In this document: positions 42,884-50,922 of the stretch, one piece after another | Layout: each line of letters opens with the position of its first letter | Position numbering within the stretch: position 1 is the first letter of the stretch | Assembly: GCF_018372215.1 (NCBI RefSeq) | Contig: NZ_JAHAJN010000007.1 | Span: 1-64,000 of the forward strand | DNA from: Negativicoccus succinicivorans | Lineage (GTDB): Bacteria > Bacillota > Negativicutes > Veillonellales > Negativicoccaceae | Direction of reading: 5' to 3' | DNA: 64,000 bases | Program-made: the position numbers and the translations under genes | The notes under the pieces: model-generated | The model's database searches: none | The model's input: the letters and a program-made list of their open reading frames with translations, nothing else | What the model was told of the DNA's origin: nothing

Positions 42884-44554
42884 ATGCGAAGCGATATTGA
42901 AATCGCCCAGGCGGCGAAGCTGCAACCGATTACGGAAATTGCCGCGGCGGCAGGTATTGACGAAAAATATTTAGCACCGTACGGACGCTATAAGGCGAAG
43001 ATCGGCTACGATTTAATTCGCAAGTTGGACAGCGCCCAAAACGGACATTTGATTTTGGTTACGGCGATTTCTCCGACCCCTGCCGGTGAAGGAAAGTCGA
43101 CGACGACAGTCGGTTTGGCACAGGGTCTTGCCAAGCTCGGTAAAAAAGTGATGGTGGCGTTGCGTGAACCGTCGCTCGGGCCGTGCATGGGAATCAAAGG
43201 CGGCGCCGCCGGCGGCGGCTATTCGCAAGTGGTGCCGATGGAAGATATCAATCTTCATTTTACCGGCGACATGCACGCCATTACCGCGGCGCACAATTTA
43301 TTGGCGGCGATGCTTGATAACCACCTGCAACAGGGCAATGCGCTGCGCATTGATCCGCGTCGGATCGTGTGGAAACGCGTGGTCGATATGAATGATCGGG
43401 CATTGCGTCACATCGTGGTCGGTCTGGGCGGCAAAGTGAACGGCGTGCCGCGTGAAGACGGCTTTGATATTACGGTCGCGTCCGAAGTCATGGCGATTTT
43501 ATGTCTCGCGCAGGATCTCAAAGATATGAAAGAACGGTTCAGCCGCATTATCGTCGCCTACGATTACGACGGTAACGCGGTAACGGCCGGCGACCTGCAT
43601 GCGCAGGGTGCGATGACGGCGTTAATGAAGGATGCGATCTCGCCCAACCTGGTGCAGACGATTGAACATGTGCCGGCGCTGGTGCACGGCGGTCCGTTTG
43701 CGAATATCGCGCACGGTTGCAATTCGCTGGTGGCCACCAAAACCGCGTTGCACCTGGCGGATTATGTTGTTACGGAAGCCGGTTTCGGCGCGGATCTGGG
43801 CGCGGAAAAATTCTTTGATATTAAATGCCGCTACGGCAAGTTAAAACCGGAAGCGGCGGTATTGGTCGCGACGGTGCGCGCGCTCAAAATGCACGGCGGA
43901 CGCGCGAAAAACGAACTCACCGAGCCGGATGTCGACGCGCTTAAGCGGGGTCTGGAAAACCTCGGCAAACATTTAGAAAATATCGCCAAATATAATGTTC
44001 CCGCTGTTGTGGCGATCAATGCGTTCGCCAGCGACACGGCAGAAGAAATGGCGGCGATTCGTACATACTGCGAAGAACGCGGCGTACCCGTCGCGTTGTC
44101 CGATGTTTTTGCCAAAGGTGGAGAAGGCGGCAAGAAACTTGCGCAAGCCGTACTGGCGGAAATGGCCAAGGGCACCGCTGATTTTCAGCCGCTGTATGCG
44201 AGCGAATTGAGCATTCCCGACAAAATCCGTACCATTGCGAGGGAAATTTACGGCGCGGACGATATTGTTTTGGAGGCGGCGGCGCAAAAAACGTTGACCG
44301 ATATTGAAGCGGGCGGGTATGCGGCATTGCCGGTCTGCATCGCCAAGACGCAGTATTCATTCTCCGATGATCCGAACAAACTGGGACGTCCCAGCGGATT
44401 TACGCTGCACGTACGCGAACTTAAAATCAGTGCCGGCGCAGGCTTTATCGTCGCTCTTACCGGCAATATCATGACGATGCCCGGTTTACCGAAAAAGCCG
44501 GCCGCGGAAAAAATCGACGTGACGGCGGACGGAAATATTGTCGGTCTTTTCTGA
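42884..44554 (+). CDS. fhs: Formate--tetrahydrofolate ligase
   Basis: The 556-residue enzyme makes 10-formyl-THF from formate, THF and ATP. The P-loop TPAGEGKSTTTVGLAQGL (about residue 64), LREPSLGPCMGIKGGAAGGGY, HFTGDMHAITAAHNLL and the VTEAGFGADLGAEKFFDIKC stretch are typical. RBS AAGGAGGC precedes the ATG, 13 bases after the PBP gene. With folD it interconverts one-carbon units that metF can reduce for methionine synthesis. Confidence 0.97.
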   Translation: MRSDIEIAQAAKLQPITEIAAAAGIDEKYLAPYGRYKAKIGYDLIRKLDSAQNGHLILVTAISPTPAGEGKSTTTVGLAQGLAKLGKKVMVALREPSLGPCMGIKGGAAGGGYSQVVPMEDINLHFTGDMHAITAAHNLLAAMLDNHLQQGNALRIDPRRIVWKRVVDMNDRALRHIVVGLGGKVNGVPREDGFDITVASEVMAILCLAQDLKDMKERFSRIIVAYDYDGNAVTAGDLHAQGAMTALMKDAISPNLVQTIEHVPALVHGGPFANIAHGCNSLVATKTALHLADYVVTEAGFGADLGAEKFFDIKCRYGKLKPEAAVLVATVRALKMHGGRAKNELTEPDVDALKRGLENLGKHLENIAKYNVPAVVAINAFASDTAEEMAAIRTYCEERGVPVALSDVFAKGGEGGKKLAQAVLAEMAKGTADFQPLYASELSIPDKIRTIAREIYGADDIVLEAAAQKTLTDIEAGGYAALPVCIAKTQYSFSDDPNKLGRPSGFTLHVRELKISAGAGFIVALTGNIMTMPGLPKKPAAEKIDVTADGNIVGLF

Positions 44555-44563
44555 GGGGGAGTC

Positions 44564-45403
44564 ATGCGAGAACTTACAGGCGCGCCCGTAGCGGCCGTGC
44601 AGCAGGAAACTACAGCGAAAAAAATCCGCATGCTGGCGGCGAAGGGCGTTACTCCGGGACTGGCCATTGTGCGTTTCAGCGCGGATCGGGCGGCGCAGAT
44701 GTACGGCGACTTTTTAGCGAAGTCCGCGGCACAAGCGGGATTATATGTCGAACGGGTCGAGCCCGAGGAAAATCTGACGCAAGAGGACGCTTTGGCGACC
44801 ATTCACGCGCTGAATCAGAATCCGCAGATTGACGGTATTTTACTTTTAATGCCGTTGCCGCCGGGACTGGATCGCAGTTCCCTGGTCGAAGCGATTGCGC
44901 CGGGCAAAGATATCGACGGTTTGACGCCGACGCAGGTAGGTCGGCTTGTGACGGGCCGCACCGCATTTGTGCCGGCGACCGCGCGGGCGGTGCTCGCCAC
45001 GCTGCGGCATTATGAAATTCCGCTCGCCGGTAAACACGCGGTGGTGATCGGTCGCAGCGATGTCATCGGCAAACCGGTTGCGCAATTGCTGCTGGCGGCC
45101 AACGCGACGGTGACCATTTGCCACTCCAAAACGCAGGACTTGCCGCATTTCACGCGCGCGGCGGATATTTTGGTCGCGGCGGTCGGCAAAGCGATGATGG
45201 TGACGCCGGACATGGTGAGTGATGATGCGGTTGTCGTCGATGTCGGCATCCATCGCGTCGACGGCAAAACCGTCGGCGATGTCGCGCCGGAGGCGCTCGC
45301 GAAAGCGCAGGCGGCGACACCGGTTCCGGGCGGTATCGGTTCGGTAACGACCGCGCTCATGCTGGACGCGGCGGTGACCGCGGCGTTGCGGCATCATCCG
45401 TAA
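44564..45403 (+). CDS. folD: Bifunctional methylene-THF dehydrogenase/cyclohydrolase
   Basis: The 279-residue FolD has GKDIDGLTPTQVGRL (near residue 110), the cofactor loop VIGRSDVIGKPVAQLLL, CHSKT, DVGIHRVDGK and PVPGGIGSVTTALM. The usual catalytic pattern Tyr-x-x-x-Lys is changed: after Tyr47 position 51 is Leu, and the nearest Lys is 53. This may affect the cyclohydrolase step or be a lineage variant. It follows fhs by 9 bases in one operon. RBS GAGGGGGAGTC precedes the ATG. Confidence 0.92.
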   Translation: MRELTGAPVAAVQQETTAKKIRMLAAKGVTPGLAIVRFSADRAAQMYGDFLAKSAAQAGLYVERVEPEENLTQEDALATIHALNQNPQIDGILLLMPLPPGLDRSSLVEAIAPGKDIDGLTPTQVGRLVTGRTAFVPATARAVLATLRHYEIPLAGKHAVVIGRSDVIGKPVAQLLLAANATVTICHSKTQDLPHFTRAADILVAAVGKAMMVTPDMVSDDAVVVDVGIHRVDGKTVGDVAPEALAKAQAATPVPGGIGSVTTALMLDAAVTAALRHHP

Positions 45404-45409
45404 GAAATG

Positions 45410-45446
45410 ACGGTACGGAAGTATTGCGCTTTCGTACCGTTTTTTG
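45410..45446 (+). terminator. Terminator of fhs-folD operon
   Basis: ACGGTACGGAAG-loop-CTTTCGTACCGT followed by six T. The loop contains the -35 element of the SRP RNA promoter. Confidence 0.8.
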
Positions 45447-45452
45447 TATAAT
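45424..45452 (+). promoter_or_regulatory. Promoter of SRP RNA gene
   Basis: TTGCGC (45424-45429), 17 bases, TATAAT (45447-45452), embedded in the folD terminator. Confidence 0.7.
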
Positions 45453-45459
45453 GAAATAA

Positions 45460-45614
45460 CCGGCGACTGTGCAGAGGTCGTTTATGGCAACCTTTCGGGG
45501 CTTGTGCAATGGAAGTTCGTGAACCCTGTCAGGTCCGAGAGGAAGCAGCAGTAAGCGAATCCTTTCATGTGCCACGAGGTAACTCGGGAGGTTGTCATAA
45601 ACGGTTTCTGCCGG
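45460..45614 (+). ncRNA. ffs: Signal recognition particle RNA
   Basis: The SRP core is visible: GTCAGGTCCGAGAGGAAGCA with the GGAA-type tetraloop region and downstream asymmetric loop. The ends pair over a long hairpin: CCGGC...CGTTTATG at 5' with CATAAACG...CCGG at 3'. The length is about 155 bases. It binds Ffh and directs membrane proteins to the translocon. Position before dnaX is the usual Firmicute one. End coordinates are approximate. Confidence 0.93.
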
Positions 45615-45625
45615 TAACCGGATAT

Positions 45626-45648
45626 CGCAGCGTTCCGCTGCGTTTTTT
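45626..45648 (+). terminator. Terminator of SRP RNA gene
   Basis: CGCAGCG-TTC-CGCTGCG followed by six T. Confidence 0.88.
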
Positions 45649-45673
45649 ATTTCGTACAGAAAAGAGGCAAGGC

Positions 45674-47674
45674 ATGGCGTACTTGGCATTGTATCGTAAA
45701 TGGCGGCCGCAGACGTTCGCTGACGTCGTCGGTCAGGATCCGATCGCGCATACGCTTGCGCAAGCGGTAGCCCGCGGTAAAGTGGCGCATGCATATTTGT
45801 TTTCCGGTCCGCGCGGCACGGGCAAGACGAGTATGGCGAAAATTTTAGCCAAAGCGCTCAACTGTATTCACGGACCCACGGCGGAACCGTGCAATGCGTG
45901 CGAACGTTGTCGGGAGATTACGCAAGGCACGGCCTTTGATGTGAGTGAAATTGACGCGGCGTCCAATCGCGGCATTGACGAGATGCGCGCGTTGCGGGAT
46001 ACCGTCGCACAATTGCCGACGGTTGCGCGGACCAAAGTGTATATCATCGATGAAGCGCATATGCTCACCAAGGAAGCGGCGAACGCGCTACTGAAAACGC
46101 TGGAAGAGCCGCCGGAACATGTTGTGTTTATTTTGGCGACGACCGAACCGGAACGCTTGCCCGCCACCATTATTTCACGTTGCCAGCGCTATGAATTTCG
46201 GCGTATTTCCGTGGCTGCGATCACTGCGCAACTGTTGAAAGTGGCGCAGGGTTCGGACATCGAATTGAGCGAAGGCGCGGCGCGGTTGATTGCCGTACGC
46301 GCGGAAGGCGGTTTGCGCGACGCTCTAAGTCTGTTGGATCAATGCGCCGGCACCGGCGGCGCGATTACGGATGCCGTGGTGACTACGGTCTTGGGATTAC
46401 CGGATCAGGAAGAAATCACGGGTTTGGCGGAAGCCGTTTTAGCGCGTGACAGCGCGCGAGCATTGCAAATTTTTCAGGAAATTTTAGCGTCAGGCAAAGA
46501 ACCCGCCGTTGTATTGCAGCAGCTGTTGCAATGGCTGCGCGATGCTCTTTTGTGTCAAATCGACCCCGACTTTCCGGAACTTGCGATCTACGGTAAGGCG
46601 CTTTCGCGCTTACAAAAAATGGCACAAACCATACCTGCCGGCCGTTTGGCCACGCTCGCCACGCGCACGGCGGACGGTTTGCGGGAAGCGCGGTTTGCCG
46701 GCTCCGTACGCATGGCGACGGAACTTACTTTGTTGGCGCTTTGCCGCAGCGGCGGGGAAGTGAATGCCGCCGAGTGGGAAGAGCGTATCACGGCGTTGGA
46801 AAATAGAGAGGCGGTTGTTTCACCGGCCTTGCTGCAACGTGTAGCCGCGCTGGAAGAAGCCGTGCAACGCGGCGCCACGGCGAAAGCGCGGCGTGCCGAG
46901 CCGAGTCCGCCGCTGCCGGACGATGAAGACGCGGCGGTCAGCGCTGAAGAATGGGAAATGAACTTGGCGCCGCCTCCCATCGCTGATGAGGAAGAACCGG
47001 CGGCGCCGCCAGAGACAGTACATATGCCGTTGCGGTCACCGCGGAAAAAAACGGCCGGGCCGCCCAAAGCACCGGCGAAACCGTTACCGACGGAACCTGT
47101 CGCTTCGCAGTGGAATTCTTCCGCGCCGCAGCATCGAGAAAAGGTAGCTCGACCTTCGGCGAAGAAGCCGGAAAAAGCGACGGAGAACGTTGACTTTTTT
47201 GTGCTTCCCGAGCAATATGACGGGATTTGGCAAAACGTTGTCGAGACGCTTTTCGCCCGCAAAAAAATGGCGCAGGCTGCCTGCTACCGCAATGCGAAAC
47301 TTCTTTTGATCGCCGGCGCTCATGCCGTGATCGCGATCGACCATACGTTTTTGGTCGATGCGGCGAATCGGCCGGATTACCGACAGGAGGTAACCGCTAT
47401 TTTGCAGGAACTCATCGGCGCGGAACTGACGCTTTTAGCGGTGTTTTCCAAAAGCGCGCAGGCGGACGAAGCGCGCGCTCGCGCCGAAGCGTTACGAGGA
47501 AGTGCAGCGCCGTCGTCTGAAAAAACAACGGTTTCCGCATCTTCGGTGACATCGCCGGGGGAGTACCGCAAGATCCGCCGGGAGGATATTGACCCCGCGG
47601 ATCAAAATGATCCGGTGCTCGCGAACGCCTTGCAGTTTGCCGGTGACTGTGATATATATGTATGGGAAGAATAA
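45674..47674 (+). CDS. dnaX: DNA polymerase III subunit tau/gamma
   Basis: The 666-residue clamp-loader subunit has an AAA+ ATPase (1-240) with Walker A FSGPRGTGKTSMAK (about 45), the zinc-site Cys in LNCIHGPTAEPCNACERC, DEAHML (Walker B) and the SRC motif ISRCQRY. The collar domain runs to about 370, then a Pro/Glu/Lys-rich linker (about 410-515) and a C-terminal tau domain. ATG at 45674 is preceded by AGAGG. It is followed by ebfC and recR as in Bacillus. A run of seven A in the linker could slip, but no early stop follows in either shifted frame. Confidence 0.96.
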   Translation: MAYLALYRKWRPQTFADVVGQDPIAHTLAQAVARGKVAHAYLFSGPRGTGKTSMAKILAKALNCIHGPTAEPCNACERCREITQGTAFDVSEIDAASNRGIDEMRALRDTVAQLPTVARTKVYIIDEAHMLTKEAANALLKTLEEPPEHVVFILATTEPERLPATIISRCQRYEFRRISVAAITAQLLKVAQGSDIELSEGAARLIAVRAEGGLRDALSLLDQCAGTGGAITDAVVTTVLGLPDQEEITGLAEAVLARDSARALQIFQEILASGKEPAVVLQQLLQWLRDALLCQIDPDFPELAIYGKALSRLQKMAQTIPAGRLATLATRTADGLREARFAGSVRMATELTLLALCRSGGEVNAAEWEERITALENREAVVSPALLQRVAALEEAVQRGATAKARRAEPSPPLPDDEDAAVSAEEWEMNLAPPPIADEEEPAAPPETVHMPLRSPRKKTAGPPKAPAKPLPTEPVASQWNSSAPQHREKVARPSAKKPEKATENVDFFVLPEQYDGIWQNVVETLFARKKMAQAACYRNAKLLLIAGAHAVIAIDHTFLVDAANRPDYRQEVTAILQELIGAELTLLAVFSKSAQADEARARAEALRGSAAPSSEKTTVSASSVTSPGEYRKIRREDIDPADQNDPVLANALQFAGDCDIYVWEE

Positions 47675-47717
47675 AACCGTATTGGACTATTTATCTACCG
47701 TGAAAGAGGGGCAATCA

Positions 47718-48044
47718 ATGTTTGGTAATAAAGCGCAAATGGCCGGCATGATGAAAAAGGTCAAAAAAATGCAGGACGACATGGCCAAAATGCAAGACGA
47801 ATTGAAACGCAAAACAACCGAAGTAACAGCGGGCGGCGGTGCGATCCGTCTCGTGATGAACGGTGAAAAACAAATTACGGAATTAAAAATTGATCCGGCG
47901 GTCTTGGAAGCGCAGGACGCCGAAATGCTGGAAGACTTGGTAACGGCGGCCGTCAATGAAGCGGGACGTAAAATTGACGACATGGCTTCGCAGGAAGTCA
48001 ACCGAATTACCGGCGGGATGGGTCTTCCTCCGGGAATGTTTTAA
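47718..48044 (+). CDS. YbaB/EbfC family nucleoid-associated protein
   Basis: The 108-residue protein begins MFGNKAQMAGMMKKVKKMQ and has the EbfC pattern: coiled N-terminal helix, then a small beta hairpin (ITELKIDPAVL) and a Met/Gly-rich tail (GGMGLPPGMF). It is a dimeric DNA-binding protein. ATG at 47718 has AGAGGGGCAATCA upstream; longer frames start inside dnaX. The stop overlaps the recR ATG by one base (TAATG). Confidence 0.92.
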   Translation: MFGNKAQMAGMMKKVKKMQDDMAKMQDELKRKTTEVTAGGGAIRLVMNGEKQITELKIDPAVLEAQDAEMLEDLVTAAVNEAGRKIDDMASQEVNRITGGMGLPPGMF

Positions 48045-48634
48045 TGAACGAACCGTTAGAGCGGCTGACGGAACAATTTCGTCGCCTGCCCGGCGTCGGC
48101 GTGAAAACCGCCCGCCGCTTGGCGTATTTTATTCTGGAAGAGCCGCAGGAGTCGGTGGATGCGTTTATTGAGGCCATCACGACCGCGAAAGCGCAGACCA
48201 AGTACTGCTCCGTGTGCGGCAATCTGTCCACCCAGGACCCCTGTGAGTTTTGCGCCGATCCGCGGCGCGATCACAGTGTGATTTGCGTGGTTGAATCTCC
48301 CACCGATGTGCAAGCCATGGAACGCTGCCATGAATATCACGGCGTGTACCACGTATTGCATGGCGCGCTTTCGCCTTTGGACGGCATTCAGCCGGAACAG
48401 CTCCATATTCGCGAACTTTTGGAACGTTTGCGAGACGACACGGTGCAGGAGATCATCATGGCCACCGATCCGGACGCGGAGGGGGAAGCGACGGCTCTCT
48501 ATATAGCGGGCTTGGTCAAACCCATCGGCATCAAGGTCACGCGCATCGCGCGCGGCCTACCGGCGGGTGGAGATATCGGTTTTGTGGACGGCGTCACCTT
48601 AGCCGGCGCGGTCGCCCACCGTCAAAGTATGTAA
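48044..48634 (+). CDS. recR: Recombination mediator protein
   Basis: The 196-residue protein has the helix-hairpin-helix start (RRLPGVGVKTARRLAYF), a four-Cys zinc finger (YCSVCGNLSTQDPCEFC, about 57-73), a Toprim domain with VVESPTDVQAME and MATDPDAEGEATALY, and the C-terminal GLPAGGDIGFVDGVTLAGA. With RecO and RecF it loads RecA at gaps. It is translationally coupled to ebfC. Confidence 0.96.
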   Translation: MNEPLERLTEQFRRLPGVGVKTARRLAYFILEEPQESVDAFIEAITTAKAQTKYCSVCGNLSTQDPCEFCADPRRDHSVICVVESPTDVQAMERCHEYHGVYHVLHGALSPLDGIQPEQLHIRELLERLRDDTVQEIIMATDPDAEGEATALYIAGLVKPIGIKVTRIARGLPAGGDIGFVDGVTLAGAVAHRQSM

Positions 48635-48647
48635 GGAGGAGAGTAAT

Positions 48648-48890
48648 ATGGTAGCATTGAATACCCTGATTACTTTTGTTGTGGTCGCGATCATCGCGAT
48701 TTTAATTTTCCGCGTCTTGGGCTGGGCGCTAGCTCCGTTTATCGGTAATATCATTGCCGGCGGACTCTTGTATTGGCTGATCGATGCGATTCTCATGAAA
48801 CTTCCCTGGACATTTTTGGATGCCATTATCGTCGCTTTATTCGGCATCCCGGGAACGATCGTGATTGCTATTTGTCGCGCCTTGTTTTAA
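48648..48890 (+). CDS. BofA family membrane protein
   Basis: The 80-residue, almost wholly hydrophobic protein has two to three membrane segments and the family end LDAIIVALFGIPGTIVIAICRALF. In Bacillus BofA inhibits pro-sigmaK processing by SpoIVFB during sporulation. The gene order dnaX-ebfC-recR-bofA is conserved in Firmicutes, also outside spore formers, so the role here is open. RBS AAGGAGGAG precedes the ATG. Confidence 0.8.
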   Translation: MVALNTLITFVVVAIIAILIFRVLGWALAPFIGNIIAGGLLYWLIDAILMKLPWTFLDAIIVALFGIPGTIVIAICRALF

Positions 48891-48893
48891 TCT

Positions 48894-48920
48894 GAAAAGC
48901 AGCTTTCGGGCTGCTTTTTT
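48894..48920 (+). terminator. Terminator of dnaX-bofA operon
   Basis: AAAAGCAGC-TTTCGG-GCTGCTTTT with further T. Confidence 0.85.
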
Positions 48921-49193
48921 ATTACCCGTATTTGCGCGTACGCGAATAAAAGGAACGGGGCCGCATGAGATATGTTGTCAGTAAAGAAGTATTTGCCGCA
49001 TGGTCTCACCATATGACGGGATGTGACAAAAAGAGATTCTGTAATACAGAAATCTCTTTTTGCGTGGGGGAATGCGTTTTGACAAGTCGTGTGACGTTCG
49101 CTTACGCTGGCATGAACAGCTTGTTTATAGCGCTGCGATACGAACGCAATTGTTTTACTATGTGCTATAATAAAGAATATAGGAGGGAAGACG
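48921..49193. other. Intergenic region with an orphan terminator
   Basis: A 15-base-pair hairpin with one bulge, AAAAAGAGATTCTGT-AAT-ACAGA(A)ATCTCTTTTT, lies at 49028-49061 with T on both strands. No recognisable gene feeds it. It may end a small RNA of about 100 bases from around 48930, although I see no clear promoter. Further on, extended -10 TGCTATAAT (49163-49171) serves the TrpR-like gene. Confidence 0.55.
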
Positions 49194-49496
49194 ATGAGCG
49201 TAAATCCGAGATTGGTCAGCCCGGCAATGGACAGCCTACTGGATGCGTTGCTGGCACTTGAAACGCGCGAGGAAGGGTATGCGCTTTTGGAAGATTTGTG
49301 CACCGTTTCCGAGCTGCGAGACTTGAGCATGCGCTGGCAGGTGGCGCAGTTGCTGCACAGCGGTCAAAAATATGAATATATCGAATCGCTTACGGGGGCG
49401 AGCTCCGCAACGATCAGTCGCGTCAAACGCGCGTTGCGTTACGGCGCGGACGGTTACCAAACGATGCTGGAGCGGTTAGAGGGAAAGGATACGTAG
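49194..49496 (+). CDS. YerC/YecD family TrpR-related protein
   Basis: The 100-residue protein has the TrpR-like helical fold: LCTVSELRDLSMRWQVAQLL followed by a helix-turn-helix YEYIESLTGASSATISRVKRAL (about 60-82). The family regulator is found in many Firmicutes, but its ligand is not established. RBS AGGAGGGAAGACG precedes the ATG. It lies directly against the phosphohexomutase gene (no bases between), so the two are co-transcribed. Confidence 0.85.
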   Translation: MSVNPRLVSPAMDSLLDALLALETREEGYALLEDLCTVSELRDLSMRWQVAQLLHSGQKYEYIESLTGASSATISRVKRALRYGADGYQTMLERLEGKDT

Positions 49497-50867
49497 ATGG
49501 AAGCACTGGAGAAGAGTCATAACGGCTTTAAGGCGTATGATATTCGCGGCATCGTGCCGACGGAAGTGGATGAAGAAGTAAGTTACCGTGTCGGCCGCGC
49601 GTATGCGGACCAATATAAGGCGCGCAAAGTAGCGATCGGGCGGGATATCCGCGAAAGCTCGCCGCGCCTTTCTGAGGCGTTGGCGCGCGGTTTGACGGAC
49701 GGCGGCGTGGATGTGTATGATATCGGCGTCTGCGGCACCGAGATGGTATATTTTGCAACATTTCGTCACGGTTTGGACGGCGGCGTCATGGTGACGGCCA
49801 GTCACAATCCGGTCAACTACAACGGTTTGAAACTGGTGCGTGAAGAATGTATTCCGATTAGCGCGGATACCGGCTTAAAAGAAATCGAAGAGCGCGTTTT
49901 CGCCGGTCATTTTGCCACGCCGGAAGCAAAAGGTGTCTGTCGAGCGCTGGACGTACAGAAAGAGTATATCGAAACTCTATTGCAGTACGTGGATATGAGT
50001 CATTTGAAGCCCATGCACATCGTGGTGAATGCCGGCAACGGCGGCGCGAACTTGGCGTTTCGCGATTTGAAAGAGCATTTACCGTTTACCTGGCATGAAT
50101 TGTACATGGACGCGGACGCGACCTTTCCTCACGGCGTACCGAATCCGATGATCGAAGAAAATCGGCTGGTGACGAGTCGGGCGGTCATAGCGGAAAAAGC
50201 GCAATTGGGCGTGGCCTGGGACGGCGATTTCGATCGTTGCTTTTTAGTGGATGAAAAAGGTAATTTTGTTGAAGGCTACTATGTCTTGGGATTGCTCGCG
50301 GAACACTTTTTAGCGCAGGATCCGCACGCGACCATCGTGCATGATCCGCGTTTATACTGGAACACGCAGGCGATTTGTGAACGTTACGGCGCCACCGCGG
50401 TGGAATCCAAAGGCGGTCATGCTTTTATGAAAGAAACGATGCGGCGCGTGGACGGTCTGTACGGAGCGGAAATGAGCGCGCACCATTTTTTTCGTGATTT
50501 TTCCTATTGTGACAGCGGCATGATTCCCTGGCTTTTGGTCGCGCAGATCATTTGCGAAACAGGCAGACCGCTCTCGCAACTGATTGCTGATATGGAGGCG
50601 CAGTTCCCTTGCAGCGGCGAGATCAATCGTGTCGTAAAATCAACGGAGGAAACGTTAGCCGTCGTCGAAGAAGCGTATCGCGATCAGGCGCGGGAAGTAA
50701 AACATTTGGACGGCTTGAGCATGGATTTCGGCACATGGAGATTCAATTTGCGGCAGTCGAATACCGAACCGCTGGTACGTTTCAATTTGGAAACGCGCGG
50801 TGATCGGGAGTTGATGCAAACCAAGCGGGACGAAGTGTTGGCGCTGATTGAAACGACAGTAAAATAA
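49497..50867 (+). CDS. Phosphomannomutase/phosphoglucomutase
   Basis: The 456-residue alpha-D-phosphohexomutase has KAYDIRGIVP at the start, the phosphoserine loop VMVTASHNPVNYNGLK (Ser near residue 101), the metal loop AWDGDFDRC (near 240), the sugar loop GAEMSAHHFFRDF (near 322) and the phosphate loop RQSNTEPLVRFN. It interconverts hexose 1- and 6-phosphates for cell-envelope sugars. The EMSAHH sugar loop is the dual phosphomannomutase/phosphoglucomutase type. Precise substrate preference is unknown. Confidence 0.92.
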   Translation: MEALEKSHNGFKAYDIRGIVPTEVDEEVSYRVGRAYADQYKARKVAIGRDIRESSPRLSEALARGLTDGGVDVYDIGVCGTEMVYFATFRHGLDGGVMVTASHNPVNYNGLKLVREECIPISADTGLKEIEERVFAGHFATPEAKGVCRALDVQKEYIETLLQYVDMSHLKPMHIVVNAGNGGANLAFRDLKEHLPFTWHELYMDADATFPHGVPNPMIEENRLVTSRAVIAEKAQLGVAWDGDFDRCFLVDEKGNFVEGYYVLGLLAEHFLAQDPHATIVHDPRLYWNTQAICERYGATAVESKGGHAFMKETMRRVDGLYGAEMSAHHFFRDFSYCDSGMIPWLLVAQIICETGRPLSQLIADMEAQFPCSGEINRVVKSTEETLAVVEEAYRDQAREVKHLDGLSMDFGTWRFNLRQSNTEPLVRFNLETRGDRELMQTKRDEVLALIETTVK

Positions 50868-50870
50868 TTG

Positions 50871-50908
50871 GCAATAAAAAAGAACGCGATCGCGTTCTTT
50901 TTTATTGC
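50871..50908. terminator. 38-base perfect palindromic terminator
   Basis: GCAATAAAAAAGAACGCG-AT-CGCGTTCTTTTTTATTGC is a perfect palindrome over 38 bases. It lies between the convergent phosphohexomutase and hydroxyacid dehydrogenase genes. Confidence 0.9.
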
Positions 50909-50922
50909 TTAATTTTTGTTTT

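Noticed and set aside
47035..47060. A run of seven A in dnaX that could cause a programmed frameshift to a short gamma subunit
   Set aside because: Both shifted frames stay open for about 30-45 codons, and I saw no stimulatory hairpin or upstream ribosome-like site.
48965..49261. Plus-strand reading frame after bofA
   Set aside because: It runs through a strong terminator hairpin and into the TrpR-like gene, so it is unlikely to be translated as a unit.
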